Below are positions 25,150 to 35,202 of a stretch of 64,000 nt of DNA, piece by piece; positions within the stretch are counted from its first letter, which is position 1, and each line of letters starts with the position of its first letter. Below the pieces are notes generated by a model. It had not been told where the DNA came from. It ran no database searches and worked only from the letters and a program-made list of their open reading frames with translations. The position numbers were made by a program, and so were the translations under genes. The DNA is from Streptococcus mitis B6 (GTDB taxonomy: Bacteria; Bacillota; Bacilli; Lactobacillales; Streptococcaceae): contig NC_013853.1 in NCBI RefSeq assembly GCF_000027165.1, forward strand, positions 1,116,001 through 1,180,000, in the 5' to 3' direction.

Positions 25150-25225
25150 AAAGAGGTAGTGTAGTGACCTCAAAAGTTAGACTTATTCATCTATCTTTTG
25201 GGTTACAAACAACCTCTTTTTTGTT
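25146..25225. terminator. Terminator between yitT and ribF holding an IS-end-like remnant
   Basis: AAAAAGAGGT ... ACCTCTTTTTT forms a bidirectional hairpin of about 10 pairs. Its loop contains TGACCTCAAAAGTTAGAC (25165-25182) and the imperfect inverse ATCTATCTTTTGGGTTACA (25189-25207). These resemble the two ends of IS3/IS150-group elements, with nothing between. Confidence 0.6.
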
Positions 25226-25236
25226 TTCTAAAACGC

Positions 25237-26154
25237 TCAAGACCAATTCCGAGCGACTTCTTCATCAGCCTTTAACTGATCCACTAATTGGTCAACAGAA
25301 TCAAATTTTGTCATATCACGAATGCGATCAAGCCAATAAACCATGACGGTTTCCCCATAAATATCTTGATTAAAATCAAAAATATTGACTTCAAAACGTG
25401 CTTCTTCTCCATCAAAGGTCACATTTTTCCCGACACTAGCCATAGCACGATACTTCTGTCTTTGAATCTCAACATCAACAACATAAACGCCATCTGCTGG
25501 CATATAAGTACGGTCTAAAAGCACTAAATTAGCTGTTGGATAACCAATCGTACGACCACGAGCATTACCATGAACCACCATACCTCTGGATGGAAGCGGT
25601 GCCCCCAAAAGTTCTCCTGCTTCTTTCACATTTCCATCTAAAATAGCTTGACGGATACGAGTTGAACTAATCTTTCCTTTCTCATCTTCAACAGGTGGGA
25701 CAATGATAACTTCTCCATCAAAGTAATCCTTTAAATCTTCTGCTGTTTTTTTGTCAGAACCAAATGTATAATCAAAACCTGCAACAATAATTTTGGCATT
25801 CATAGCCTTGATATAAGTCGCAAAAAATTCTTCTGCTGTGAGACTAGCAAATTTGCTACTAAAATCAAGGAGATACAATTCTTCTACACCTTCTCGTTTT
25901 AATTTTCTTTCACGTTCAGCAGGGTTCAAAATATGCAAAAACAAATCCGGATGATAAGGCTCTAAAGCAATCTTTGGAGATTCATTAAAAGTCATAACTA
26001 CGATAGGCAATAAGTCTTTCATCGCAGCCTTGTTGGCAACACGAAACAATTCTTGGTGTCCTTTATGTATACCATCAAAATAACCGAGAACAACGACCGA
26101 ATCGGATGGTGTGCCAATATCTTTTTGATTTTTTATAGGAATAGTAATAATCAT
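25237..26154 (-). CDS. ribF: Bifunctional riboflavin kinase/FAD synthetase
   Basis: RibF, 305 residues, phosphorylates riboflavin to FMN and adenylates it to FAD. The N-terminal nucleotidyltransferase half has GYFDGIHKGHQELF (the HxGH-type motif) and ISSTRIRQAI. The C-terminal kinase half has RGRTIGYPTANL and the acidic MVYWLDRIR end. The ATG at 26154 has no Shine-Dalgarno; it lies 6 nt from an extended -10 (TGATATAAT), so translation is predicted from a leaderless mRNA. No FMN riboswitch can exist in front of it for that reason. Confidence 0.95.
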   Translation of the reverse strand: MIITIPIKNQKDIGTPSDSVVVLGYFDGIHKGHQELFRVANKAAMKDLLPIVVMTFNESPKIALEPYHPDLFLHILNPAERERKLKREGVEELYLLDFSSKFASLTAEEFFATYIKAMNAKIIVAGFDYTFGSDKKTAEDLKDYFDGEVIIVPPVEDEKGKISSTRIRQAILDGNVKEAGELLGAPLPSRGMVVHGNARGRTIGYPTANLVLLDRTYMPADGVYVVDVEIQRQKYRAMASVGKNVTFDGEEARFEVNIFDFNQDIYGETVMVYWLDRIRDMTKFDSVDQLVDQLKADEEVARNWS

Positions 26155-26160
26155 AAAATA

Positions 26161-26169
26161 ATTATATCA
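26161..26169 (-). promoter_or_regulatory. Leaderless promoter of ribF
   Basis: TGATATAAT on the minus strand, then 6 nt, then the start ATG (26154). The transcript would begin at or next to the A of the ATG. Confidence 0.75.
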
Positions 26170-26261
26170 TAGTGATAGCTATTTCTGGAACAGAAAATCT
26201 GAAATGTCATTTTTTTAACCTGAAGTGTACTATTTTAGAAGAATTTTATTTTTGAAATCAG

Positions 26262-26309
26262 AAAAACGCATTATACCAGGCATTAAAAGCTTGATACAAT
26301 GCGTTTTTT
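26262..26309 (-). terminator. Terminator of the murA-map operon
   Basis: AAAAACGCATT/AATGCGTTTTT stem with inner CAGGC/GCTTG pairing and T/A tracts on both sides. Lies between ribF and map; 26155-26369 holds nothing else recognisable apart from the ribF promoter. Confidence 0.75.
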
Positions 26310-26369
26310 ATGAAAAGATTTAATGGGTTTTCTAACAAAATGAACTTCCAGTAGTCTTTTCACTTTTTA

Positions 26370-27230
26370 TTAATAAGTTCCTTCTTCACCCTGACTAGTC
26401 AAGATTACTGGACCATCCTTAGTAATGACAAATTGGTGTTCATATTGACAAGATAGTCCACCGTCAATGGTTTTATGTGCCCAACCGGTCTTCATATCTG
26501 TATCAATTTCCCAGTCACCTGTATTGATCATCGGTTCAATAGTCAAGACCATTCCTTCACGGAGACGAAGCCCACGACCTGCAATACCATAGTTAGGAAC
26601 CATTGGTTCTTCATGCATAGTTGGGCCAACACCATGACCAACCAAATCACGCACTACACCGTATCCACGACTTTCAGCATATTCTTGAATAGCCGCACCG
26701 ATATCACCGATACGATTTCCAACAACAGCCTGCTCAATTCCCTTATACATAGCTTCTTTAGTCACATCCATCAAGTTTTTCACTTCTTCGGACGGTGTAC
26801 CAACAGCATAAGCCCAACAAGAGTCTGCTAGGCCACCAGAATAGCTCTGAGTGTATTTTTTCATTTGTTCAACATTGTTGAAGTTTAATTTTGAGACATT
26901 TAGGTCAGATTTAGCAATTGGACCTCCCAAAACCATATCAACTTTGAGCAAATCACCATCTTTCAAGATATAGTGACGAGGGAAAGCATGAGCTACTTCA
27001 TCATTAAGAGAGCAGCAGGTAGCATAAGGATAGTCCATCATTGCACCGTCAACCCCAATCTGAAGTGGAAGGAAATTTTCTTCTTTACAACGACGGCGAA
27101 CATACTCTTCAACTTCCCACATATCTAGACCAGGCTTAATCAAATCACGTAAGCCGATATGAATACTTGCTAGAAAATCTCCAGCCTTGTCCATAGCTTC
27201 AATTTCACGAGCTGATTTTAATGTTATCAT
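26370..27230 (-). CDS. map: Methionine aminopeptidase, streptococcal insert form
   Basis: Type I methionine aminopeptidase (M24), 286 residues, removing initiator Met. Metal-ligand regions are visible: LKVDMVL and SDLNVS (two Asp), VGHGVGPTMHEEP (His, then Glu-containing), MVLTIEPM (Glu) and the C-terminal EHQFVI (Glu). Compared with the 250-260 residue enzymes it has an extra segment KLNFNNVEQMKKYTQSYSGG just after the second Asp. I recall this as a feature of streptococcal enzymes. Last gene of the murA operon, 15 nt after the CBS/HotDog gene. Confidence 0.95.
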   Translation of the reverse strand: MITLKSAREIEAMDKAGDFLASIHIGLRDLIKPGLDMWEVEEYVRRRCKEENFLPLQIGVDGAMMDYPYATCCSLNDEVAHAFPRHYILKDGDLLKVDMVLGGPIAKSDLNVSKLNFNNVEQMKKYTQSYSGGLADSCWAYAVGTPSEEVKNLMDVTKEAMYKGIEQAVVGNRIGDIGAAIQEYAESRGYGVVRDLVGHGVGPTMHEEPMVPNYGIAGRGLRLREGMVLTIEPMINTGDWEIDTDMKTGWAHKTIDGGLSCQYEHQFVITKDGPVILTSQGEEGTY

Positions 27231-27245
27231 CTTTTCTCCTAGTTT

Positions 27246-28523
27246 CTAATTAATTTTAACAGTCACATTTGCTTTTGAAACAATCTGATGACCATGATAA
27301 ATATCGTAGTCAATAATAGCTGACCGTCTAGTATGATGAATAATGCGTGCTTGAATGCGCAGTATATCATCTATCTGAACAGCCTGTAAAAAGTAGATCA
27401 GCATTTGCTCGATGATGAGATTGCGACCACTATTCACAACTAAATCTTGTGTCATGTGGGTCAAAATTTCTGCCAATACACCATTAGCCAAAACACCGTT
27501 CTTCTCTAGCATAAAGGGTTCCACTGTAATCACTACTTTATCATGGTGATAAGAAAGTTTTTGACCAATCTGCTCAGAAAAAGTTGGTAGAGCAGAAACT
27601 TGGGAACGGCTCATCTTCTCCATGACATCTCGTCGTGTCACAACTCCAAGCAAGGTTTGATTATTCCGAACAACCGGTACCATTTCAAAATCTTCAGCAA
27701 TCATCCGTTGACTCACATTGGCAATATTTGTCGATAAACCAACCAAAAATAGACTACGAGACATGACTTTATCAATTGTCGTGCTTGGTGATTTATCACC
27801 AGCATCTCTCATGGTTACAACTCCCACCACAACCTGGTGTTGATTGATAACTGGGAAACGGCTGCTACGATTCTTACGAACTAAGTCCAAATAATCTTTA
27901 ACAGTATCAGTCTCTCTCAGAAAACCATATTCATGACTCGGGCGATAAAGTTTCTCAACTGTCAAAATATCTGTTTTGATTTGAACATTTGACAAGGCCT
28001 TATTAATCATGGTCGCGACAGTGAAAGTGTCATGTTTGCTTCTTAAAACAGGAATTCCTTTTTGATTGGCCAGTTTAAGCACGTCATCATGAACCTGAAA
28101 TCCACCTGTAACCAGAACTGCATTTTCATTTTCCAATGCTAACAATTGAATACGAGTCCGGTCTCCAACAATCAAGAGCCCCCCATCATGAAGATAGGAT
28201 AAGATGTTTTGTTCGGTCATGGCACCAATAGAAAACTTACTAAATTCTCTCTCTAAACCTTCTTGACCAGCCAGAACCTCAGAAGAAGTCACTTCAGCAA
28301 TTTCAGCAAAAGTTAATCTCTCTATAGCAACTTTCTGAGATTTAACACGGATAGTACCACTTCTTGGGCGAGTCTCTACAATTCCACGGTTTTCAGCTTC
28401 TTTAATAGCCCGATAAGCCGTTCCATCACTGACTCCTAGATGGTTAGAAATGCTTCGAACACTGACTCTTTTACCAACGGGTAATTCCTCCAAATAGCTT
28501 AGAATTTCCTGATGCTTACTCAT
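27246..28523 (-). CDS. spxR: HTH-DRTGG-CBS-HotDog regulator (SpxR-like)
   Basis: A 425-residue multidomain protein: N-terminal winged helix (residues about 1-55, NHLGVSDGTAYRAIKEAENRG), a DRTGG domain (about 70-180, LLIVGDRTRIQLLALE), two CBS domains (about 190-310, with FPVINQHQVVVGVVTMRDA and MVPVVRNNQTLLGVVTRRD) and a C-terminal HotDog domain (about 325-420). This is the architecture I remember for pneumococcal SpxR, which influences pyruvate oxidase expression; the symbol rests on architecture, not alignment. CBS and HotDog domains suggest sensing adenine nucleotides or acyl-CoA. Overlaps the acetyltransferase gene by 8 nt. Confidence 0.8.
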   Translation of the reverse strand: MSKHQEILSYLEELPVGKRVSVRSISNHLGVSDGTAYRAIKEAENRGIVETRPRSGTIRVKSQKVAIERLTFAEIAEVTSSEVLAGQEGLEREFSKFSIGAMTEQNILSYLHDGGLLIVGDRTRIQLLALENENAVLVTGGFQVHDDVLKLANQKGIPVLRSKHDTFTVATMINKALSNVQIKTDILTVEKLYRPSHEYGFLRETDTVKDYLDLVRKNRSSRFPVINQHQVVVGVVTMRDAGDKSPSTTIDKVMSRSLFLVGLSTNIANVSQRMIAEDFEMVPVVRNNQTLLGVVTRRDVMEKMSRSQVSALPTFSEQIGQKLSYHHDKVVITVEPFMLEKNGVLANGVLAEILTHMTQDLVVNSGRNLIIEQMLIYFLQAVQIDDILRIQARIIHHTRRSAIIDYDIYHGHQIVSKANVTVKIN

Positions 28524-29067
28524 TGAATTCTCCTTTTACATACCGAAATTCAAGATAATCTCGCATTTTTCTTGTGTAACGATCACTTCCCTTAAACTGA
28601 CGAATCAATCGAAATCCAGACTTAAGAGCAACCCGTTGACTAGCTTCATTTTCAAGGTGGGTAATAATGGACAATTGTTTTAAACCAAATTCCTCAAAAG
28701 AAAGTTGGCAAAGTTTTCTTACAACTTCTGTCATAAAACCTTGACACCATACATCTTTTCTCAAAAAATAACCAAGTTCTGCTTCTTTTTTAATTTCATC
28801 TAGCTTCTCAAACTTAATTGAACCAATCATTTGTTGATTTTTCTGGTCACAAATTGCCCACACTCCCAAAGGGGACTTCATAAAGTAATTAGCCAGTGCA
28901 TACTGGCTTTCTTCTAGACTTGCCTGCGTTGGAAAAATAAATTGAAGATTTTCTGGATTCGAAGCTATCTCGTGGAAATCCTGACTATCACTAAAAAAGA
29001 AAGGACGCAAATACAAGCGATCCGTTTCAAAAAAAGAAAACATTGCTAATTTGGTCCAAATATTCAT
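28516..29067 (-). CDS. GNAT family N-acetyltransferase (RimJ-like)
   Basis: A 183-residue acetyltransferase of the RimJ/RimL type: an N-terminal TDRLYLRPF, middle GVWAICDQKNQQMIGSIKFE, the acetyl-CoA-binding stretch ELGYFLRKDVWCQGFMTEV, and IITHLENEASQRVALKSGFRL typical of motif B. The substrate is unknown (protein N-terminus or small molecule). ATG 29067 is chosen because AGAGGTG is well spaced. It is translationally coupled to the downstream regulator and lies 15 nt after murA. Confidence 0.88.
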   Translation of the reverse strand: MNIWTKLAMFSFFETDRLYLRPFFFSDSQDFHEIASNPENLQFIFPTQASLEESQYALANYFMKSPLGVWAICDQKNQQMIGSIKFEKLDEIKKEAELGYFLRKDVWCQGFMTEVVRKLCQLSFEEFGLKQLSIITHLENEASQRVALKSGFRLIRQFKGSDRYTRKMRDYLEFRYVKGEFNE

Positions 29068-29082
29068 AAACACCTCTACGGT

Positions 29083-30342
29083 TTAATCCTCAACAAGTGT
29101 AATATCTGCTCCTAGATTACGTAATTTTTCGATAATATCAGAATAACCACGTAAGATGAACTCAATATTTGTAATTTCAGTCTTGCCTTCAGCCATTAAA
29201 CCAGCAATGACAAGTGCGGCCCCAGCTCTAAGGTCAGTAGCTTTTACATTTGCACCACGTAAACTACGGCCACCAGTATATAAAATATGGTCGTTTGTAG
29301 TCGTAATATCCGCGTCCATCTTTGCTAGTTCAAAAACATGGTTTACTCGTTTTTCATAAATGGTATCAATAATGGTACCACGCCCCTCTGCTGTTAACAA
29401 GAGAGGAGTAATTGGTTGTTGCAAGTCAGTAGCAAAGCCTGGGTAAGGAGCTGTCTTAATATTGATTGCTTTCAAATTAGACTGTTCTTCGACAAAAATA
29501 CTGTCTTCAGATACAGTCATTCTCACTCCCATTTCTTCCAACTTAGCAATGAATCCTTCTAAGTGTTCATAAAGAACATTATTAATCCGAATTCCCTTAC
29601 CAACTGCAGCAGCTAAAGAAATATATGTTCCTGCTTCAATACGGTCTGGAATCACCTGATGACGCGTTCCATGTAATCTGTCAACACCATCAATAATGAT
29701 AATATTGGTTCCAGCACCACGGATATGAGCACCCATATTATTTAAGAGAGTGGCAACATCAATAATTTCAGGTTCTCGGGCTGCATTTTCAATAATAGTA
29801 CGGCCATTTGCTTTAACCGCAGCAATCATTGTATTAATCGTCGCACCGACACTAACCGTATCCATGTAAATACTTGCACCGTGAAGTCCTGTTTCTTTAG
29901 CAGATAACTTCATGTTATCTCCCTCGTAGCTAACAGTTGCTCCCATAGCTTCAAAAGCCTTAAGGTGTAAGTCAATAGGGCGAGGTCCCAAATCACATCC
30001 ACCAGGTAAACCAACAGTAGCTTCCCCAAAGCGACCTAAAAGACTTCCATAAAAATAATAAGATGCACGAAGACTATTGATTTTCCCATAAGGCATTGGA
30101 ATATTCTGAACACCTCTTGGATCAATCTCTAACACATCATCATATCTCTTAACAGTAGCACCCATTAATTCCATAATTTCGACAAGACTAGCAACATCGG
30201 AAATATCTGGCACACAATCCAAAGTCACAACATCATCTGCCAAGATAATAGCTGGAATCAAAGCTACAACACTATTTTTTGCACCACTAATGGTAATCTC
30301 ACCTTGCAGGGGCAAGCCACCATTGATTACAATTTTTCTCAT
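29083..30342 (-). CDS. murA: UDP-N-acetylglucosamine 1-carboxyvinyltransferase (MurA paralog)
   Basis: MurA adds enolpyruvate to UDP-GlcNAc, the first committed step of peptidoglycan synthesis and the target of fosfomycin. The 419-residue protein has [10 protein letters not shown] near the N-terminus (Lys-Asn pair) and the reactive Cys at about residue 116 in [13 protein letters not shown], so it should be fosfomycin sensitive. Streptococci carry two paralogs; length and neighbours suggest the one sometimes called MurA2/MurZ. First gene of a four-gene operon. TGATATACT about 55 nt upstream is a likely promoter and lies outside the IS30 insertion. Confidence 0.95.
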   Translation of the reverse strand: MRKIVINGGLPLQGEITISGAKNSVVALIPAIILADDVVTLDCVPDISDVASLVEIMELMGATVKRYDDVLEIDPRGVQNIPMPYGKINSLRASYYFYGSLLGRFGEATVGLPGGCDLGPRPIDLHLKAFEAMGATVSYEGDNMKLSAKETGLHGASIYMDTVSVGATINTMIAAVKANGRTIIENAAREPEIIDVATLLNNMGAHIRGAGTNIIIIDGVDRLHGTRHQVIPDRIEAGTYISLAAAVGKGIRINNVLYEHLEGFIAKLEEMGVRMTVSEDSIFVEEQSNLKAINIKTAPYPGFATDLQQPITPLLLTAEGRGTIIDTIYEKRVNHVFELAKMDADITTTNDHILYTGGRSLRGANVKATDLRAGAALVIAGLMAEGKTEITNIEFILRGYSDIIEKLRNLGADITLVED

Positions 30343-30503
30343 TTTAAATTTTTAATACTCTTTCAAAATTTCTAAAAAGGTCCTACATTGAAGTATATCA
30401 TAAATTCACCCTTTTTTCCATCATTTTCAATTATATTAGCTGAATCGTATTTATTGCGTAACTTCTCAAAGTAACTTCCATCTCTCTCCCAAAACTGGAA
30501 GTT

Positions 30504-30544
30504 AGTCTCAGACGATGAATTATGCTAGAATTAAGTCTGAGACT
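30504..30544 (+). promoter_or_regulatory. IS30 transposase promoter inside an inverted repeat
   Basis: AGTCTCAGAC and GTCTGAGACT form a perfect 10-bp inverted repeat around an extended -10 (TGCTAGAAT, 30523-30531). A second palindrome GAGGTACCTC covers the ribosome site. Present identically in copy 2. Confidence 0.6.
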
Positions 30545-30563
30545 TTTCGTGAGGAGGTACCTC

Positions 30564-31730
30564 ATGACGAAAAAACAAAAACATCTCACTCTAGAAGACC
30601 GTATTGACATCCAAACTGGAATCAGCCAACAGGAGACTTTCCGTTCCATCGCTGAGAAGATGGGGAAAGACCCGTCAACGATTTCAAAGGAAATCAAGCG
30701 CAATCGCATCATGCATCCAACATCCGTCAAATCTGATTGCACGGATTGCCCTCTTCTCAAAAAAGCTCCTTATGTCTGTAACAACTGTCCAAAAAAGAGG
30801 ACGGATTGTGGGTTTAACCGCTATCTTTACTACGCGAAAAAGGCACAGGAGCATTACGAGACTATGTTGAGGGAATCCAGACAGGGCATTCCCCTAAACA
30901 AGGAAAGTTTTTATCAGATGGACAAGATCTTAACCCTAGGCATCCAGAAGAAACAAAGCATCTACCATATCATTCAGACACATAACCTACCTGTGTCGAA
31001 AGCTACGGTGTATCGGCATGCCAAGCTGGGCTATCTGACAGCCAAGCCCATTGATTTCCCTCGGATGGTCACGTTCAAGGAACGCAGAAAATCCAGAAAA
31101 GTAGCTATTCCCAAAGAGCTGAAAATTGGGCGGACCTATCAAGATTTCCAAGAGTTACGAGAAACTGATGATTTCTTCAAATGGTTGGAAATGGACACGG
31201 TCATCGGCAGACCTGGTGGAAAGCTACTGCTCACCTTCAACGTTTCCTTCTGTAATTTCCTCTTCGCCTTGCTTTTGGACAACAAGACTGCTCTGGAAGT
31301 CGCCACTAAATTCGCAGCTTTGAAAGAAAGAGTCATGGACGGAGGGTATGCGTTCCATCAGCTGTTCCCTGTCATTCTCACAGACAACGGATCTGAGTTC
31401 GCCTATGTGGAGGAGCTTGAGCGAGACATTGATGGGAAGTCTCACCTCTACTTCTGCGACCCTAGCCGTCCTGACCAGAAGGGGCGGATTGAGAAGAACC
31501 ATACGGTTTTGCGAGCCATTCTTCCCAAGGGCACTTCCTTTGACCAGCTGACTCAGAAAGACGTCAATCTAGTCATTTCCCATGTCAATTCCTTGAAACG
31601 AGAAGAGTTTCAAGGAAAATCTGCTTACGACATCTTCACCTTCACCTTTGGCGAGGACATCGCTGCTCTTCTGGGTTGCCAATTTGTCAAACCAGAAGAC
31701 ACACACCTATCACCTGATTTATTGAAATAA
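30564..31730 (+). CDS. IS30-family transposase (copy 1)
   Basis: A 388-residue DDE transposase. N-terminal helix-turn-helix LTLEDRIDIQTG...SIAEKMGKDPSTISKEIKRNR is diagnostic of IS30. A cysteine cluster (CTDCPLLKKAPYVCNNCPKK) follows and may bind zinc. The catalytic triad lies in MDTVIGR, LTDNGSEF and GRIEKNH. The ATG at 30564 with GAGGAGG is the start. The frame is intact and the transposase is probably active. Differs from copy 2 by Ile instead of Val in the AYD(I/V)F motif. Confidence 0.95.
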   Translation: MTKKQKHLTLEDRIDIQTGISQQETFRSIAEKMGKDPSTISKEIKRNRIMHPTSVKSDCTDCPLLKKAPYVCNNCPKKRTDCGFNRYLYYAKKAQEHYETMLRESRQGIPLNKESFYQMDKILTLGIQKKQSIYHIIQTHNLPVSKATVYRHAKLGYLTAKPIDFPRMVTFKERRKSRKVAIPKELKIGRTYQDFQELRETDDFFKWLEMDTVIGRPGGKLLLTFNVSFCNFLFALLLDNKTALEVATKFAALKERVMDGGYAFHQLFPVILTDNGSEFAYVEELERDIDGKSHLYFCDPSRPDQKGRIEKNHTVLRAILPKGTSFDQLTQKDVNLVISHVNSLKREEFQGKSAYDIFTFTFGEDIAALLGCQFVKPEDTHLSPDLLK

Positions 31731-32040
31731 AGGGAATTTTCCCCTCTAACTACACATCTTATCACCATCGAAAAGTCTCACACTAAACGCTAGCAACTGG
31801 AATTTACTCTAAGACGACTCTGTTTTAGGGCTATTTGTCGTGCACTTTTTTCTGAGTCTTTTCGCTTTTGAACCCTTATATATCAAGAAAAAGAAAACCA
31901 GTGGAAGTTAGTCTAAGACGGATTTCCACTGATTTCACGCATTTTTCTCATACTAAAAGCTAGGTTGTGGGAAACTGGAAGTTAGTTTTAGAAGTTACCA
32001 TCGTATTTATTGGTAGCTGAGCTTTCTTAAAAAGTTTTGC

Positions 32041-32058
32041 CCCTTTTTTGCCCCCTAA
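32041..32058. repeat. Shared 18-bp C/T motif downstream of eno (copy 2)
   Basis: CCCCTTTTTTGCCCCCTA, identical to 22858-22875. Both are followed by an A-rich stretch that is the T-tract of the neighbouring terminator on the other strand. Confidence 0.6.
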
Positions 32059-32061
32059 ATA

Positions 32062-32143
32062 CAAAAACAGCCCTTCGGATAAATTCCGAGGGGCTAGAAA
32101 CGTTGTTAAATCAACGGCCGAACTTTTGAGTTTCAAAGTTCGG
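32062..32143 (-). terminator. eno 3' structured region and terminator
   Basis: On the minus strand, after the eno stop: hairpin CCGAACTTT/AAAGTTCGG (32118-32143), hairpin CGTTG/CAACG (32101-32116), then the terminator AGCCCCTCGG/CCGAAGGGCT followed by GTTTTTG (32062-32095). A further palindrome AAAATAGTTCA/TGAACTATTTT spans the stop codon (32147-32169). Confidence 0.75.
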
Positions 32144-32167
32144 GATAAAATAGTTCACTGAACTATT

Positions 32168-33475
<1,308 letters not shown>

Positions 33476-33510
33476 TTACTCTCCTTATGAGTTAAATTTT
33501 TTACACCTCT

Positions 33511-33539
33511 ATAATACCTTAAAACCCCTCCTTTTTCAA
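33511..33539 (-). promoter_or_regulatory. eno promoter
   Basis: Minus strand TTGAAA, 17-nt spacer, TATTAT, about 38 nt before the ATG. Confidence 0.6.
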
Positions 33540-33581
33540 GAAAAAACGTTATCTTTGTGCAAATTTTCCTTAACTTTATAA

Positions 33582-33595
33582 AGTAATCGCTTTCT
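33582..33595. promoter_or_regulatory. Possible CcpA cre site between eno and yueI
   Basis: AGTAATCGCTTTCT fits the central WGTAANCGNTTNCW form of catabolite-responsive elements. It is about 80 bp upstream of the eno start of transcription and about 30 bp before the yueI -10, so it could activate eno or repress yueI. Confidence 0.4.
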
Positions 33596-33620
33596 TTTGT
33601 CTGTTTTATTCTAACTTTTA

Positions 33621-33629
33621 TGATATACT
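33621..33629 (+). promoter_or_regulatory. Leaderless promoter of yueI
   Basis: TGATATACT, then 6 nt, then the ATG at 33636; no Shine-Dalgarno. Confidence 0.75.
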
Positions 33630-33635
33630 GTTTTC

Positions 33636-34082
33636 ATGACAGATTTATCAAAACAATTACTTGAAAAGGCTCATGGTGGAGCAAAATTAAATCCGGATGA
33701 GCAAAGACGCTATCTTGGAACTTTTGAGGAAAGAGTTCTTGGATATGCAGATATTGATACTGCAAATAGCCCTCAGTTAGAAAAAGGTTTTTTATCTATT
33801 TTAGAAAATCTTCAGGAAAAAGCAGAGCCACTATTTGTGAAAATTTCACCAACTATCGAATTTGACAAACAAGTTTTCTACTTAAAAGAAGCAAAAGAAA
33901 CTGATAGTCAAGCTACCATTGTATCTGAAGAGCATACTTCTTCTCCTTTTGGTCTGATTATCCATAGCAATGCACCAGTACAAGTAGAAGAAAAGGACCT
34001 TCGACTTGCTTTTGCAAAACTTTGGGAAGTTAAAAAGGAAGAACCAGCCAAAACATCTATCTGGAAGAAATGGTTTGGCTAA
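33636..34082 (+). CDS. YueI family (DUF1694) protein
   Basis: A 148-residue cytosolic protein of the YueI/DUF1694 family, whose function is unknown. Family signs are the N-terminal region [20 protein letters not shown] and the hydrophobic [11 protein letters not shown] in the second half; the protein ends with a Trp-rich basic tail (SIWKKWFG). The ATG is preceded only by a -10 box and 6 nt, so the mRNA is predicted to be leaderless. Its stop codon overlaps the stop codon of the convergent glycerate kinase gene. Confidence 0.85.
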   Translation: MTDLSKQLLEKAHGGAKLNPDEQRRYLGTFEERVLGYADIDTANSPQLEKGFLSILENLQEKAEPLFVKISPTIEFDKQVFYLKEAKETDSQATIVSEEHTSSPFGLIIHSNAPVQVEEKDLRLAFAKLWEVKKEEPAKTSIWKKWFG

Positions 34083-35194
34083 ATCTTGCGCATATTTAAT
34101 AAGTTCCCGATATTGGCTGCCGTGCGCTCCAGATAGAGACTGGCGTTTTTCAAACTGTCTTCTAAAAGTTCACTTTTCTCCAAAATTGAAAAAGCCGCTT
34201 GGATATTTTCAAATGGTAGGGAAGGTAAATCTTCAGCAAGACTACCACAAATAGCAATGACAGGAACTCCGACAGGGGTTCTTTTTGCTACGCCTATCGG
34301 CGCTTTCCCAGCAAAGCTTTGACTGTCCAGTCTACCTTCGCCAACGATAACCAAGTCAGCATCTGCAACTTTCTTATCAAAATCAATCAAATCTAAACAG
34401 GTATCAATTCCAGACACGATACTTGCCTGAGCAAAAGCACACAAACCAGCAGCAATGCCTCCACCAGCTCCTGCTCCTTTAATTTCCAATGTTGCAGATG
34501 AAATTTTTTCATAAAAATCTTGGATTGCCTGATCTACGACTGCAAACATAGTAGGATGTAAACCTTTTTGTTTGCCAAAAGTGTAAGTTGCACCTTGATG
34601 ACCACATAAGGGACTCACGACATCTGCTAAAATACGAATTTGAACATCTTCAGGAATTTCATAGCGATTTTCTGTTGAAACCGAAGCTAATTTTAGTAAG
34701 GATTGACCGCATGCAGGCAAGACATTTCCATCCCTATCATAGAATTGATACCCCAATCCAGCAGCAATACCTATACCACCGTCATTACTAGCCGTACCAC
34801 CAACTCCAATATAGATATCTTTAATTCCTTGAGCAATGAGATGGCGAATCAATTCTCCAATACCACGAGTTTGGATTTGAAGTGGATTTCGTTTCTCCAG
34901 AGGAATTTTTCCAAGACCGACCAAGTCAGCAACTTCGAAGAGGGCTAATTCCCCTTTTTGAAAATAGCGCATGGCTTCTTCTTGACCAAAAGGCCCCGTC
35001 ACTTGAATCCATTTTTCTTCTAGGTCAAGAGAATGCCGAATAGCATCTACTGTACCTTCCCCACCATCACCAACAGGACAGAGGAGACATTCTACATCTG
35101 CTATCGATTGCTGGAAGCCTCTTTTTATAGCTTCAGCTACCTCTTCAGCGGTCAAGCTTTCCTTAAATGAATCTGGTGCAATTACAATCTTCAT
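34079..35194 (-). CDS. glxK: Glycerate kinase (GlxK family)
   Basis: A 371-residue glycerate kinase of the bacterial GarK/GlxK type, phosphorylating glycerate. Recognised by the start [49 protein letters not shown] and [12 protein letters not shown], and the late [21 protein letters not shown] 35194 with GAGGG is chosen over the ATG 12 nt upstream. It begins 8 nt after serB on the same strand, so the two are co-transcribed; both act near 3-phosphoglycerate/serine metabolism, but no dedicated glycerate uptake gene is seen. Confidence 0.92.
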   Translation of the reverse strand: MKIVIAPDSFKESLTAEEVAEAIKRGFQQSIADVECLLCPVGDGGEGTVDAIRHSLDLEEKWIQVTGPFGQEEAMRYFQKGELALFEVADLVGLGKIPLEKRNPLQIQTRGIGELIRHLIAQGIKDIYIGVGGTASNDGGIGIAAGLGYQFYDRDGNVLPACGQSLLKLASVSTENRYEIPEDVQIRILADVVSPLCGHQGATYTFGKQKGLHPTMFAVVDQAIQDFYEKISSATLEIKGAGAGGGIAAGLCAFAQASIVSGIDTCLDLIDFDKKVADADLVIVGEGRLDSQSFAGKAPIGVAKRTPVGVPVIAICGSLAEDLPSLPFENIQAAFSILEKSELLEDSLKNASLYLERTAANIGNLLNMRKI

Positions 35195-35202
35195 ATTTTC
35201 CC

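Larger units (their letters stand above)
30457..31999 (+). mobile_element. IS30-family insertion sequence, copy 1 (1543 bp)
   Basis: Complete element between murA and eno. Ends GTAACTTCTCAAAGTAACTTC and, inverted, GTAACTTCTAAAACTAACTTC (2 mismatches in about 23). Flanked by perfect 13-bp direct repeats ATCGTATTTATTG (30444-30456 and 32000-32012). One transposase gene is followed by a noncoding tail of about 270 bp rich in subterminal GGAAGTTAGT repeats. Nearly identical to 41628-43170; I saw two base differences. It does not remove the promoters of murA or the terminator of eno. Confidence 0.93.

Noticed and set aside
26155..26369. FMN riboswitch for ribF
   Set aside because: No aptamer consensus, and the promoter abuts the start codon so there is no leader.
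30431..30760. Leftward open frame across the left end of IS30 copy 1 (and its twin at 41569-41931)
   Set aside because: Antisense to the transposase and identical in both copies because the IS is identical; no gene features.
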